A stretch of DNA of 64,000 bases from Bacteroidota bacterium (GCA_021156365.1 JAJNDK010000001.1:248001-312000), one strand, 5' to 3'. Shown: positions 1 through 10,109, counted from the first letter of the stretch. Made by a program: numbers and translations. The notes: generated by a model from the letters alone, not told the origin.

Positions 1-1
1 A

Positions 2-2416
2 AACACTGATATAGACGAGGAAACCGATTTTATTCCCTTACTCTCTTCGGAAGACGAAGAAAGTATGAACGCTGAAAACGTTCCGAACGAACTGCCAATC
101 TTACCGCTCCGAAATACTGTATTATTCCCTGGTGTAGTGATCCCGATCACAGTGGGGCGTGATAAGTCGATTAACCTTATCAAGGAAGCCAACAAAGGAA
201 ATAAGATCATCGGAGTTATTTCCCAGAAAAACGATACAATCGAAGATCCCCTGCCTGCCGACCTGAATACAGTAGGAACGGTTGCATACATCGTGAAAAT
301 GCTGCGTATGCCCGATGGAAGCACCACCGTGATCATCCAGGGAAAAAAACGGTTTAAGGTAACGGAATTCACGCAGACAGAACCTTATATGCGTGGAAAA
401 ACGACCGAATTTACCGAAGACCGGCCAAAAACGGGCGATAAAGAATTTGAAGCGCTTGTTTCTTCTTTAAAAGACATGGCGGTCCAGATCATCAAACAAT
501 CGCCGCAAATCCCTACGGAAGCGTCTTTTGCTATCAACAATATAGAAAGTCCTTCATTCCTGATCAATTTCATTTCTTCCAACTCGCATGTAAGCAGCGA
601 GGAAAAGCAGAAAATGCTGGAAGTGCCGAATCTGAAAGAAAGAGCTACGGTAATGCTGGGCCACCTGACCAAAGAATTGCAGATGCTGGAATTAAAAAAT
701 CAGATCCAGAACAAGGTAAAAGTAGACATCGATAAGCAGCAACGTGAATATTTCCTGAACCAGCAGATAAAAACCATCCAGGAAGAATTAGGAGGCAATC
801 AGAACGAGCAGGAGCTGAATGAAATGGCCGATAAGGCGAAGAACAAAAAATGGGGCAAAGAAACGGCTGATATATTCCATAAACAATTGCAAAAGCTGCA
901 GCGAATGAATCCCAATGCAGCTGAATATGGTATCCAGACCAATTACCTGGAGCTGATGCTCGAGTTGCCCTGGAATGAATACACAGCAGATAATTTCGAC
1001 CTGAAGAATGCACAGAAAGTATTGAATGAAGATCATTTCGGGCTCGATAAAGTAAAAGAACGTATCCTGGAGCATTTAGCCGTCATCAAATTAAAAGGCG
1101 GCGAGATGAAATCTCCTATCATATGCCTGTACGGACCTCCGGGTGTAGGTAAAACTTCACTTGGGAAAAGTATAGCCAAAGCGCTTGGCAGAAAATATAT
1201 ACGTATGAGCCTTGGAGGTTTGAAAGATGAAAGCGAGATCCGCGGGCACCGTAAGACCTATATTGGCGCTATGCCGGGCCGCGTATTGCAGAATTTAAAA
1301 AAATCCAATTCATCCAATCCTGTATTTGTACTGGATGAAATAGATAAAGTAGGACGCGATTTTCACGGCGATCCTTCTTCTGCCCTGCTGGAAGTGCTGG
1401 ATCCGGAACAAAATTCCAATTTCTACGATAATTTCCTCGAGATGGATTACGATCTGAGCAAAGTGATGTTTGTGGCTACGGCCAACTCGCTTTCCACCAT
1501 TCAGCCTGCCCTGCGCGACCGGATGGAGATCATCGAAGTGAATGGATATACAACCGAAGAAAAGATCGAGATCGCCAAACGGCATTTGATCCCGAAAACA
1601 CTTTCCGAAACAGGGATCAATAAGGTACAATTCAAGCTAAGCGACAAGATCATCGAAAAAGTGATAGAAGACTATACCCGCGAAAGTGGCGTGCGTAGTC
1701 TTGAAAAACGCTTCGGCAAGCTGGCCCGCCATGTAGCCATGCATGTGGCAATGAACAAACGCTCCATCATTAAATTCGATGAAAGCCTGCTTGTGAAAGT
1801 ATTAGGGCCTTCGCACAGCAAAGATCGTTACCAGGGTAATGATGTGGCAGGTGTCGTAACAGGACTTGCCTGGACACCTGTAGGCGGTGATATCCTATTT
1901 ATCGAAACAAGCTTAAGCAAAACAAAAACCGGGCGGCTCACACTTACAGGAAATTTAGGGGATGTAATGAAGGAAAGTGCTACTATTGCACATGAGTACC
2001 TCAAATCTCATTTCAGCCTTGTGGGCCTCAAACCGGAAGTTTTTGATGCCTGGTCACTGCATGTGCATGTGCCGGAAGGAGCTACACCCAAAGACGGACC
2101 AAGCGCGGGGATTGCTATGCTTACAGCATTTGCCTCGGCCTATACGCAACGTAAGGTAAAAAAGAGCATTGCTATGACCGGAGAGATAACGCTTCGTGGT
2201 AAAGTGCTTCCTGTAGGTGGTATCAAGGAAAAATTGCTGGCAGCGAAACGGGCGGGAATAAAAGAAGTCATCCTTTGTGCGGATAACCGCAGAGATGTGG
2301 AAGATATCAAACCGGAGTACCTGAAAGGGCTGAACTTTGTATATGTAACGGAAATGCGGGAAGTTCTGGAAGCAGCCCTGTTAAAGGAAAAAGTGAAAAA
2401 TGCGATGGTGATCTGA
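2..2416 (+). CDS. lon: Lon ATP-dependent protease, 5' end cut by window edge
   Basis: Cytoplasmic ATP-dependent serine protease that degrades misfolded and regulatory proteins. The first in-frame ATG in the window is at 65. The frame stays open to base 2, and the residues before that Met ([20 protein letters not shown]) look like the acidic N-terminal leader seen in Bacteroidota Lon, so the real start lies upstream of the window. Numbered from that Met, the order is: substrate-binding LAN domain (about 10-200), a coiled helical region, the AAA+ module with Walker A GPPGVGKT (about 356-363) and Walker [10 protein letters not shown], then the protease domain with the PSAG motif (Ser680) and [11 protein letters not shown] carrying the dyad Lys (about 723). 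Length and motifs are normal for the family. No terminator is obvious after the stop. Confidence 0.97.
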   Translation, partial: NTDIDEETDFIPLLSSEDEESMNAENVPNELPILPLRNTVLFPGVVIPITVGRDKSINLIKEANKGNKIIGVISQKNDTIEDPLPADLNTVGTVAYIVKMLRMPDGSTTVIIQGKKRFKVTEFTQTEPYMRGKTTEFTEDRPKTGDKEFEALVSSLKDMAVQIIKQSPQIPTEASFAINNIESPSFLINFISSNSHVSSEEKQKMLEVPNLKERATVMLGHLTKELQMLELKNQIQNKVKVDIDKQQREYFLNQQIKTIQEELGGNQNEQELNEMADKAKNKKWGKETADIFHKQLQKLQRMNPNAAEYGIQTNYLELMLELPWNEYTADNFDLKNAQKVLNEDHFGLDKVKERILEHLAVIKLKGGEMKSPIICLYGPPGVGKTSLGKSIAKALGRKYIRMSLGGLKDESEIRGHRKTYIGAMPGRVLQNLKKSNSSNPVFVLDEIDKVGRDFHGDPSSALLEVLDPEQNSNFYDNFLEMDYDLSKVMFVATANSLSTIQPALRDRMEIIEVNGYTTEEKIEIAKRHLIPKTLSETGINKVQFKLSDKIIEKVIEDYTRESGVRSLEKRFGKLARHVAMHVAMNKRSIIKFDESLLVKVLGPSHSKDRYQGNDVAGVVTGLAWTPVGGDILFIETSLSKTKTGRLTLTGNLGDVMKESATIAHEYLKSHFSLVGLKPEVFDAWSLHVHVPEGATPKDGPSAGIAMLTAFASAYTQRKVKKSIAMTGEITLRGKVLPVGGIKEKLLAAKRAGIKEVILCADNRRDVEDIKPEYLKGLNFVYVTEMREVLEAALLKEKVKNAMVI

Positions 2417-2544
2417 TAAATAGTATCACTACCGCGACTTATCCACTTTGCCCTGCTAACAAATTTTAACGTGCTTATTTCACAAATCCGATAAATTTTG
2501 TAAAATTTGTATGCCCGAAACAGGGCCAGGCCAAAAGCTAATTT

Positions 2545-3504
2545 ATGGATATATCGCTGGTAATACCATTGTTGAACGAAGAAGAATCTTTACCCGAATT
2601 GTACGAGTGGATAAAACGCGTGGTGGATCAGCACGGTTATTCTTATGAGATCGTTTTTGTGGACGATGGCAGCAAAGACAACAGCTGGAAAGTGATCAGC
2701 GAATTGGCTCAAAAAGATCCCAACGTAAAAGCGATCAAGTTTCGCCGGAACTATGGCAAGTCCCCGGCCCTTCATGTTGGTTTTGATGCCGCAGAAGGCG
2801 ATGTGGTTATCACCATGGATGCCGACCTGCAGGACAGCCCCGACGAAATCCCCGAATTGTACCGCCTGATCAAAGAAGAGAAATATGACCTCGTGAGTGG
2901 CTGGAAACAAAAAAGATACGACAACGCACTCACCAAAAACATTCCGAGCAAGCTATACAACTGGACCAATCGTAAGATCAGTGGTATCCAGCTGCACGAT
3001 ATGAACTGCGGTCTGAAAGCCTATCGCAGAGATGTGATAAAAGCCATAGAAGTGTACGGCGAAATGCACCGTTTTATCCCGGTTCTGGCAAAAAATGCCG
3101 GATTCTCTAAAATAGGCGAAAAAGTGGTACAGCACCAGGCACGTAAATACGGTGTTTCCAAATTCGGCTGGGACCGCTTTATCAATGGCTTTCTCGATCT
3201 GCTTACGATCACGTTTATTTCCAAGTTCGGCAAACGTCCTATGCATTTGTTTGGCTTATTAGGAACGTTGATGTTTTTCATTGGATTTGTTGTTACTCTT
3301 TGGATACTTGGTGACAAAGCCATCCACCTGATCAACGGGACTCCGGCACCGAAAGTAGCTGAGAACTCCTTCTTCTTTGTGGCATTAACGTCTATGGTAT
3401 TGGGTACCATGCTCTTCCTTGCCGGTTTTATCGGTGAGCTGATCCTGCGTAATAGTCCGGTAAGAAATAACTATCTGCTCGAAAAAAAGATTAATTTGCG
3501 GTAA
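2545..3504 (+). CDS. GT2 membrane glycosyltransferase (DPM1/GtrB-like)
   Basis: Family 2 glycosyltransferase of the polyprenyl-phosphate type, expected to move a sugar from a nucleotide donor to a lipid carrier at the inner face of the cytoplasmic membrane. The N-terminal GT-A domain (about 1-225) shows [14 protein letters not shown], the VDDGSKDNS nucleotide-binding motif and DADLQDSP with the metal-binding DxD-type acidic residues. Two hydrophobic segments (about 232-258 and 280-305) form the C-terminal membrane anchor typical of GtrB/DpmI proteins, and 319 residues is the usual size. It ends 10 bases before the next gene, so the two are probably cotranscribed. The sugar and acceptor cannot be read from the sequence. 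Confidence 0.9.
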   Translation: MDISLVIPLLNEEESLPELYEWIKRVVDQHGYSYEIVFVDDGSKDNSWKVISELAQKDPNVKAIKFRRNYGKSPALHVGFDAAEGDVVITMDADLQDSPDEIPELYRLIKEEKYDLVSGWKQKRYDNALTKNIPSKLYNWTNRKISGIQLHDMNCGLKAYRRDVIKAIEVYGEMHRFIPVLAKNAGFSKIGEKVVQHQARKYGVSKFGWDRFINGFLDLLTITFISKFGKRPMHLFGLLGTLMFFIGFVVTLWILGDKAIHLINGTPAPKVAENSFFFVALTSMVLGTMLFLAGFIGELILRNSPVRNNYLLEKKINLR

Positions 3505-3514
3505 ATTCAGCTTC

Positions 3515-6500
3515 GTGCAAATTCAACGGAAAATACCTTTTTTATTATCGCTTTTCATTGTACTCATTGTGCAGCTTTCTCTTGCACAGATCCATTATAA
3601 ATTCCCGATCACCAATTTCACTCCGAAGGATTACGGAAAGAACCAGGGCGTTCAGAACTGGGCATTGACGCAATCAAGCGAGGGCATCCTCTATTCGGCA
3701 AGTAACAATGGTGTTTTAGAGTACGATGGCAACAAATGGAAGTTCATTCCTGTCGTGAATGGGAAATGGGTGTATTCGCTGGCCACCGACAGTAACAACA
3801 TCATGTATGCCGGCAGCGAGGGCAATTTCGGATATTTCCAAAAAGACGGGAAAGGCCGCCTGAGTTATATATCACTGAGTGATAGCCTGCTGAAAGAGGA
3901 AGATAAATTCTTCACCCGCATCTGGCGGATCTTTGCCGGGGACGATCGCATCTATTTCCAGTCCAATGAAGCTATTTTTGTATACGATCAGAAAACACTG
4001 AAAACAATATATCCGGTTGGCGGCACCAGTTTTCACCTCGCTTCCTTTGCCAACAATACACTTTACGTCCGCGAACGCCAGAAAGGCCTGATGAAATGTG
4101 TGAAGGATAAATTGGTGCTGGTTCCTAACAGTCAGCTCTTTTCCGAATACGGTGTGTTTTCCATGCTGCCTTTTAAGTCTGATCCGGAAAAACTGCTGGT
4201 TGTTACAAAAGAAAAAGGCCTGTACACTTATAATTCTTCCACAGATGAGTTCAGCGAATTTGTAACTCCCGAAAATTCCATCTGGTACAATGCCAACCTG
4301 ATCGGCGGGATCCGGCTTCGCAATGGTTTATTCGCCCTCAGCTCCGAATCTTTTGGTACCATACTTTTAAATGAATCCGGAACGATTCTCCAGTATATCA
4401 ACAATGCTATCGGTCTGCAGGATGATAATGTAGTAGCTCAACTCGAGGACAAGTCAGGTAATTTGTGGCTGGCGCTCAACAAAGGACTCTCGAAAGCCGA
4501 TATTACTTCTCCCCTGCAAAGTTATACTTCGATACAGGGAAGCATATACGGAGCTGTTGTATATAAAGATAAGATTTACCTGGCCTCTTCCAATGGTCTG
4601 TTTTCAAAATCTCCCACAGATGCTGATTTTATTATGGATTCCGGATTCCCCTACAGCTTTATCATCTGGCAGCTTCTGGTAGACGAAGACAGGATGTATC
4701 TTGCAACCAATGTGGGCTTGTATGTTTTTGACGGCACCAAAAGCAGAGAGGTAGTAAAAGGCAATTTCAGGAAGATCGTTATTGCCAAAAATAAAAAGAT
4801 CCTCGCAGGCGGATCGGATGGCTTTCAGATATTGAAAAGCGATTTTTCGCCCGAACATAATTTCTCCGAAGAGATCTCCGGTGAAATCCTTGGTATTGAA
4901 GAAGATCCTTCCAGCACCAAAGCACACTCCATATATTGGATATCTACCAATGCCGCCCTGTACAGGATCACTGATGCCACCGGAGCGGCCTATAAGGTAA
5001 AGCCTTACGATGTCAGTTATGGTCTCACAGAAGACTGGAAATATCCCTACACATTTAACAACAGGCTCGTCGTCGGCAATAATTTCGGGCTGTATGAACT
5101 GGGGCCTGAAAAAAATGATTCTGCCATTTTTGAAGCGATCCGTTTTTATTCGATAGAATCTGCCGGCAAAAGTTTTTCCTTCCTGAAGGATTACCCCGAC
5201 AAAACCATTGCAATTATCGAGAACAAACCGCACATTGTTTTTAAAAGCGATAAACATGAGATCTACAGGCCTTTCCTTTCCATCGATCTCGGTAAAGAAA
5301 ATGCCTTGTATTCATTCAAAGATCAATTATATATATGTCTGGACGAAGGCCTGGTGATCTATAATGAAAAAGACACAAAGAACTACAATGAAGCTTTTGA
5401 AACGGTGATCCGGAAGATCAGTACGAAGAAAGACTCTGTACTTTTTGATGGTGCGGCCGTTGATCTGTATACTATTTCTCATCCACTGGATTTTGCCTGG
5501 AATGAACTGAACATTGAGTTTTCCTCTAACTATTACAATAACGAGGATAAGATGTTGTATCGGTATAAGCTGGATGGCCTGGATACCTCCTACTCTGCCT
5601 GGCAAACGGATCATAAAGTACGTTTCAATAACCTGCACGAAGGAAGTTACAAGCTGATCATTCAATCAAAGAATATATACGAAGCCACCGGAAAAGATGC
5701 GGTTATTGAATTTAACGTTCTTCCACCCTGGTACCGGACTTCTCTTGCTTTTGTAGTATACGGGATCGGCTTTATCCTTTTTGTTTTCATGGCTGTGAAG
5801 ATCGCTTCCTATCGACTGAAACAACAGAACAAACAATTGGATGAGCTGGTGAAAAAACGGACCAGGGAGATCGAGCATAAAAATGTAGAACTGAAAGAAC
5901 AGAATATCCAGATCCTTCATCAGAAACAGGAGATCACTGATAGTATCAATTACGCCAAACGCATTCAAAACGCTATTCTTCCGCCACTTACCGAAATAAA
6001 GGCAACCTGGGTGGATACCTTTGTTTTCTTTCAGCCAAAGGATATTGTGAGTGGTGATTTCTATTGGTTCCAGAAGATAAATGAACAGGAATTCCTCATC
6101 GCAAGTGCCGATTGCACCGGACATGGCGTGCCGGGAGGTTTTATGAGCATGGTCTGCAGTGATAAATTGAATGAGGCTTATACAGGTACAACTGAACCGG
6201 ATGCGATCCTGAAAAAAGTAAATATTCGTATCAAACAATCCCTGCGCCAGGATAATAAGGAAGGATCTACCAAAGACGGGATGGAAATCGCCCTGCTGAA
6301 AGTGAACAAGGCAGGTAGAAAACTAAAATATGCCGGAGCCAATCGTTTCCTTTGGATCATCCGTGCCGGAAGCAACGAAATAGAAGAGATCAAACCGACA
6401 AAAGCCGGGATTGGCGGGTATACCGAGGATCAGCAGGATTTTGCCTGTCACGAGATCGATTTCCTGCCGGGTGATCGTTTCTATATGAGCACCGATGGCT

Positions 6501-6685
6501 ACGGCGATCAGTTTGGTGGCACGGAAGGCAAAAAACTGATGACCAGGAGCTTCAAGCAATTCCTTCTTTCCATAAAAGACCAGCCAATCGAAGAACAGGA
6601 AAAAAAACTGGAGGAACACATCAATGCCTGGAAAGGAAGCTATGAACAGGTGGATGATATACTGGTGATCGGATTAAAGTTTTAA
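3515..6685 (+). CDS. Beta-propeller/Y_Y_Y sensor with SpoIIE-type phosphatase output
   Basis: Membrane signalling protein of 1056 residues. It has a signal peptide (to about 25, ending LSLAQ) and a periplasmic ligand-sensor made of two-component-regulator propeller repeats (about 35-640, recurring 'sNGVlEYDG.kW' and 'GNLWLALNKGL' units). A Y_Y_Y domain follows (about 660-735), then one membrane helix (about 740-762), a coiled coil (about 765-820, KKRTREIEHKNVELKEQ) and a PP2C/SpoIIE phosphatase domain (about 830-1056). The phosphatase metal and catalytic motifs are visible: SGDFYWF, ADCTGHGVPGGFMSM, DGMEIALL and STDGYGDQFGG. In this architecture the phosphatase replaces the usual histidine kinase, so output is probably dephosphorylation of an anti-sigma or partner-switch protein (inference). 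The start is GTG, 10 bases after the glycosyltransferase stop; no better start precedes the signal peptide. Confidence 0.9.
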   Translation: MQIQRKIPFLLSLFIVLIVQLSLAQIHYKFPITNFTPKDYGKNQGVQNWALTQSSEGILYSASNNGVLEYDGNKWKFIPVVNGKWVYSLATDSNNIMYAGSEGNFGYFQKDGKGRLSYISLSDSLLKEEDKFFTRIWRIFAGDDRIYFQSNEAIFVYDQKTLKTIYPVGGTSFHLASFANNTLYVRERQKGLMKCVKDKLVLVPNSQLFSEYGVFSMLPFKSDPEKLLVVTKEKGLYTYNSSTDEFSEFVTPENSIWYNANLIGGIRLRNGLFALSSESFGTILLNESGTILQYINNAIGLQDDNVVAQLEDKSGNLWLALNKGLSKADITSPLQSYTSIQGSIYGAVVYKDKIYLASSNGLFSKSPTDADFIMDSGFPYSFIIWQLLVDEDRMYLATNVGLYVFDGTKSREVVKGNFRKIVIAKNKKILAGGSDGFQILKSDFSPEHNFSEEISGEILGIEEDPSSTKAHSIYWISTNAALYRITDATGAAYKVKPYDVSYGLTEDWKYPYTFNNRLVVGNNFGLYELGPEKNDSAIFEAIRFYSIESAGKSFSFLKDYPDKTIAIIENKPHIVFKSDKHEIYRPFLSIDLGKENALYSFKDQLYICLDEGLVIYNEKDTKNYNEAFETVIRKISTKKDSVLFDGAAVDLYTISHPLDFAWNELNIEFSSNYYNNEDKMLYRYKLDGLDTSYSAWQTDHKVRFNNLHEGSYKLIIQSKNIYEATGKDAVIEFNVLPPWYRTSLAFVVYGIGFILFVFMAVKIASYRLKQQNKQLDELVKKRTREIEHKNVELKEQNIQILHQKQEITDSINYAKRIQNAILPPLTEIKATWVDTFVFFQPKDIVSGDFYWFQKINEQEFLIASADCTGHGVPGGFMSMVCSDKLNEAYTGTTEPDAILKKVNIRIKQSLRQDNKEGSTKDGMEIALLKVNKAGRKLKYAGANRFLWIIRAGSNEIEEIKPTKAGIGGYTEDQQDFACHEIDFLPGDRFYMSTDGYGDQFGGTEGKKLMTRSFKQFLLSIKDQPIEEQEKKLEEHINAWKGSYEQVDDILVIGLKF

Positions 6686-6804
6686 CCGTGCTGATCAGGA
6701 AGCGCCGTCCCGGAATCCCAACTATTTATCAACCTTTTGTATACGAAAACTTTTTAAAAAGCGTTCTCTATATATTCGTAACTTTACGATTGTAAACTAT
6801 TGGA

Positions 6805-9102
6805 GTGTTAAACAAAAAGACATCTTTCTTTTTTGTAAGCCTGATCATCATTTTTGGCCTTTCTTTTCCTTCTTTAAAAGCACAGACGGTTGGTGTGGTT
6901 CTTAGTGGCGGCGGCGGCGGCGGGATCGCACATATAGGCGTTTTGAAGGCGCTCGAAGACAACGATATTCCTATTAATTACATTACCGGCACTTCCATTG
7001 GCGCTTTGATCGGTGGCCTTTATGCAGCTGGTTACAGCCCGGACGAAATGGAAAAGCTGGTGAGCTCCGATAAATTCCAGGGCTACACCAAAGGGATCGT
7101 AGAAGAAAAATACCGGTATTATTTTAAGAGAAGTCCTGATAATTCTTCCTGGTTTGCATACAGGTTCAGCTTCGACAGTGTGCTGGTAACCAATATCCCG
7201 ACCAACCTGATCAATTCCGTTCCTATTGATTTTTACATGATGGAAATGTTCTCCGCCGCCAATGCCCGCGCCGGATATAATTTTGACAGTCTTTTTGTTC
7301 CCTTTCGTTGTGTGGCTTCAGATATACAGGACAAAAAAACGGTAGTATTTAAAGATGGGAAACTTTCTGTTGCTATCCGGGCATCGATGACCTATCCTTT
7401 TTACCTTCGCCCGATCCTGGTGGATAATAAGCTCTTGTTCGATGGTGGGCTATACAACAATTTTCCATCCAATATCATGACGGAGGACTTTAACCCCGAT
7501 TTCCTGATCGGGAGCATCGTTACCGGCAACAGCCCCAACCCGAATGATGATAATATTTACCTGCAGCTCCGGAATATGCTGATGACAAAAACCGATTTTA
7601 ATCCCACCTGCGAAAATGGTATTGTACTAAAGCCCTGGAGTGATGTCAGTATTTTTTCTTTCGATCAGACACAACGCCTGATAGATAGCGGGTATGTGGC
7701 TACCATGGCAAGTATCCAACTGATCAAGGAACGGATCACCAGCCGGGTAAAAAAAGAGGAACTGCAGCAAAAACGCGACTCCTTCCGGCAAAGCCAGGTA
7801 CCTGTTGTTTTTGAATCGATAGAAATAGACGGGCTCAGCAAAAAAGCAGCATATTATATCCGAAAGTCACTTGAGTCAAGGAATAAGGATCTTCCTATTA
7901 ATGTGCTGCGTAAAAGATATTTCCGGCTAACAGAAGACGAAAAGATCAAATCCATTTTCCCAACTGCTTTATACAATCCGGCAACCGGAAAATATAAACT
8001 GAACCTCCGGGTGAAAAAAGAAAAAGATATGGCACTGGAAGTGGGTGGTAATTTCTCTAATCGTCCCATCAGCCAGGGTTTTATAGGATTGAAATATAAC
8101 TGGCTGGGCAAAAGAGCTCTCACTTTGTACGCCAATGCCTATTTTGGCAAGCTGAATACATCGTTCCAGGGTAAGGTAAAACTGGATTTTCCGGGTACTA
8201 CCCCATTTTTTATCGAATCTTCTGCCACCTATTCACGTTGGGATTATTTCAAAAGCAGTACCTTGTTTTATGATCTCCTCCGACCTCCTTTCCTGATCCA
8301 GGAAGACCGTTTTGCCGATGGCAATTTTGGTTTGCCGTTTGGGAACAGGGCCAAGCTTTTGTTTGGTGGTGGATATGCCCACCTGCAGAATATTTATTAC
8401 CAAACGGATAACTTCTCTAATAAAGATACAGCAGACCGCACTGATTTTGATTTCGGTTTCGGGCGGATCGAATATGAGTTGAATACCCTAAACCGTAAGC
8501 TCTATGCATCAGAAGGCCTGTATGTCAATTTCAAAGTTAATTACTTCGATGGGCTTGAATATTACGACCCGGGATCCACAGCTACAGACACACTTGAGTT
8601 CAATATCCCGCATAAATGGTTCCAGCTAAAAGGCAAGATCGATTATTACTTAAAGACCAGCAGGCATTTTAAGATCGGTGTATTAGGCGAAGGCGTTCTT
8701 TCTTCGCAGAACTTTTTCAAGAATTATTACTCTACTATTCTTTCCACTCCTGCATTTATGCCTACACCGGAAAGCCGTACTTTATTCCTTGAGAAATTCA
8801 GGGCACAAAAATACCTCGCAGGCGGTATTAAGTTTATATTGAACCCGGTAAAAAACGTAGATATCCGCTTTGAAGGATATGTATTCCAGCCGGTTCAGAC
8901 CATCATAAAAGACGATAAGAACAAAGCGCAATACAGTGCTGAATTTCTATACCGGTATTTTACAGGAATGGCTGCCATTGTGTATCATACGCCGGTAGGG
9001 CCGCTTGCAATTTCTACCAATTATTATCACGGAGAACAGCAGCCGTTTACCTTCCTGTTCCACTTTGGATATACACTGTTCAATAAACGATCACTGGATT
9101 AG
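6805..9102 (+). CDS. Patatin-like phospholipase fused to outer-membrane beta-barrel
   Basis: Exported patatin-family lipase of 765 residues. A signal peptide ends near SLKAQ (about 27). The patatin domain (about 29-330) has the oxyanion loop SGGGGGGIAHIG, nucleophile elbow G-T-S64-I-G, and the catalytic Asp in FDGGLYNNFP (about 213). A POTRA-like segment follows (about 333-410, FESIEIDGLSKKAAYYIRKSL), then a barrel-like C-terminal half of alternating aromatic strands (about 411-765) ending in FGYTLFNK. This is the layout of Bacteroidota patatin/BamA-type proteins and resembles type Vd (PlpD) autotransporters. The likely location is the outer membrane, with the lipase facing periplasm or outside (inference). 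The start is GTG at 6805, chosen because it gives a complete signal peptide. The 3' end overlaps the convergent DUF3467 gene by 4 bases. Confidence 0.9.
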   Translation: MLNKKTSFFFVSLIIIFGLSFPSLKAQTVGVVLSGGGGGGIAHIGVLKALEDNDIPINYITGTSIGALIGGLYAAGYSPDEMEKLVSSDKFQGYTKGIVEEKYRYYFKRSPDNSSWFAYRFSFDSVLVTNIPTNLINSVPIDFYMMEMFSAANARAGYNFDSLFVPFRCVASDIQDKKTVVFKDGKLSVAIRASMTYPFYLRPILVDNKLLFDGGLYNNFPSNIMTEDFNPDFLIGSIVTGNSPNPNDDNIYLQLRNMLMTKTDFNPTCENGIVLKPWSDVSIFSFDQTQRLIDSGYVATMASIQLIKERITSRVKKEELQQKRDSFRQSQVPVVFESIEIDGLSKKAAYYIRKSLESRNKDLPINVLRKRYFRLTEDEKIKSIFPTALYNPATGKYKLNLRVKKEKDMALEVGGNFSNRPISQGFIGLKYNWLGKRALTLYANAYFGKLNTSFQGKVKLDFPGTTPFFIESSATYSRWDYFKSSTLFYDLLRPPFLIQEDRFADGNFGLPFGNRAKLLFGGGYAHLQNIYYQTDNFSNKDTADRTDFDFGFGRIEYELNTLNRKLYASEGLYVNFKVNYFDGLEYYDPGSTATDTLEFNIPHKWFQLKGKIDYYLKTSRHFKIGVLGEGVLSSQNFFKNYYSTILSTPAFMPTPESRTLFLEKFRAQKYLAGGIKFILNPVKNVDIRFEGYVFQPVQTIIKDDKNKAQYSAEFLYRYFTGMAAIVYHTPVGPLAISTNYYHGEQQPFTFLFHFGYTLFNKRSLD

Positions 9103-9404
9103 GCCTGTGCCGTAGGTCCGCCGAAATTCAACGGAAAAGCATTGGCCTCTCCTTCTTTTATTTTGCCATTCTGCTGCTCAAATTTCTGGATATTGTCTGA
9201 TAAAGCATGAAGCAGGCGTTTGGCATGCTGTGGGGTAAGAACTATTCGTGATTTTACTTTTGCTTTCGGTACACCCGGCATCATTTTGATGAAATCTATA
9301 ACAAATTCCGACTGGGAATGGGTGATAATAGCCAGATTACTGTAAATACCTTCTGCGATCTCCTCGGATAGTTCTATATTCAGTTGTTGTTCTTTATTTT
9401 CCAT
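9099..9404 (-). CDS. DUF3467 family protein
   Basis: Small cytoplasmic protein of 101 residues matching the DUF3467 family, widespread in Bacteroidota and of unknown function. The conserved core is visible: LNIELSEEIAEGIYSNLAI, SEFVIDFIKMMPG, KAKVKSRIVLTPQHAKRLL. The ATG at 9404 is preferred; a TTG two codons upstream (9410) is possible but adds only Leu-Asn. A TATCTTTG promoter box lies 15 bases upstream of the ATG. The gene is convergent with the patatin gene and the two stop codons overlap (TAG 9100-9102 on +, TAA 9099-9101 on -), so there is no room for a private terminator. Confidence 0.88.
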   Translation of the reverse strand: MENKEQQLNIELSEEIAEGIYSNLAIITHSQSEFVIDFIKMMPGVPKAKVKSRIVLTPQHAKRLLHALSDNIQKFEQQNGKIKEGEANAFPLNFGGPTAQA

Positions 9405-9419
9405 GTTCAATCATTTTTT

Positions 9420-9427
9420 CAAAGATA
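9420..9427 (-). promoter_or_regulatory. -7 promoter box for DUF3467 gene
   Basis: TATCTTTG on the minus strand matches the Bacteroidota -7 element TAnnTTTG and sits 15 bases before the DUF3467 ATG. No good -33 TTG at the expected spacing is seen, so this is a partial match. Confidence 0.5.
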
Positions 9428-9440
9428 CTGTTTATTGAGA

Positions 9441-9962
9441 TTATTCATCCTCATCAAAAAAATAAAACTCTTCTTCTTCCCATACTTCCGGTTTGTTATC
9501 CAGGTCAAAATCAAAAAACGCATCTCCGATCTCAAATACAGCCGGATGACTGGCGCTATAAATCACGCCGCAATAGTTGTCATAGATCTTCTTCCGGATA
9601 AATATAAAACCTTCCTTAAGAGAGCTTGCATTGTACCATTTCGCAAACAGGATCTGCCTGTGACGGTCTTGTTGGTCCAGAGCGGAACATACATAGGCAA
9701 GAATACTGTCGGGATATGCCAAAAAGAGCTCTGAAATAAGATGCATAATAGTGGCACCTATTTTGGGATCGTGTCCCCTGCCAAAAACTTTCATTGCAGG
9801 ATCGCAACTGAAACCAAAGTAAACTCCATACTTATCTACACGGCTGTCATTAAATACAGGATTACTTCGGTCAAAATAAACAGTATAGATATGACCCGAA
9901 CCGGATGTAAATACAAAAGTATTATCCTTTGTTGGGCTTATTGGATAAAGAGAAGGTGACAA
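9441..9962 (-). CDS. DUF6169-like protein, TTG start
   Basis: Protein of 173 residues that resembles the uncharacterised Bacteroidota family DUF6169 (N-terminal 'Y.ISPTKDNTFVFTSGSGHIYTVYF' pattern, then a mixed alpha/beta body). The C-terminus is very acidic (EEEEFYFFDEDE). No signal peptide or membrane segment is seen. The first ATG in frame is far downstream (MHLISEL) and would remove the conserved N-terminus, so TTG at 9962 is chosen; a stop codon lies just upstream in the same frame. The start lies inside the 3' end of the 56-aa gene upstream (41-base overlap in another frame), which suggests translational coupling. Function unknown; the family name is a judgement by eye. Confidence 0.7.
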   Translation of the reverse strand: MSPSLYPISPTKDNTFVFTSGSGHIYTVYFDRSNPVFNDSRVDKYGVYFGFSCDPAMKVFGRGHDPKIGATIMHLISELFLAYPDSILAYVCSALDQQDRHRQILFAKWYNASSLKEGFIFIRKKIYDNYCGVIYSASHPAVFEIGDAFFDFDLDNKPEVWEEEEFYFFDEDE

Positions 9963-10092
9963 AATTTTTGCTTAGTTCCGGATCAATACCTTTGCCTTCT
10001 TCTATTTGTTTGTTGATTTTTTTATGTTTCTCGACTAACAGATGAAGATTATTGGGAGCTCCGGCTTTTTTATATTGAGTTTCCATTTTCAT
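9922..10092 (-). CDS. Small 56-aa protein upstream of DUF6169-like gene
   Basis: A short charged protein, MKMETQYKKAGAPNNLHLLV at the N-terminus and SKNFVTFSLSNKPNKG at the C-terminus, running ATG 10092 to TAA 9922-9924 (a second in-frame ATG is at 10086). Three things suggest it is real. A near-perfect promoter (TTG-N18-TAAATTTG) sits 17 bases upstream. Its 3' end overlaps the start of the DUF6169-like gene in the manner of a coupled operon. Its composition is protein-like (VEKHKKINKQIEEGKGIDPEL predicts a helix). No family is recognised. It may be a small partner or regulator of the DUF6169-like protein, but nothing in the sequence proves that. Confidence 0.65.
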   Translation of the reverse strand: MKMETQYKKAGAPNNLHLLVEKHKKINKQIEEGKGIDPELSKNFVTFSLSNKPNKG

Positions 10093-10109
10093 TTTTGATC
10101 AACTTACAA

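Noticed and set aside
645-1075. Long frames opposite lon
   Set aside because: They are antisense shadows of a gene with intact conserved motifs; no independent signals.
2495-2520. TAAATTTTG / TAAAATTTG as promoter for the glycosyltransferase
   Set aside because: Each is one base too long for TAnnTTTG and no -33 element is spaced correctly; not strong enough to list.
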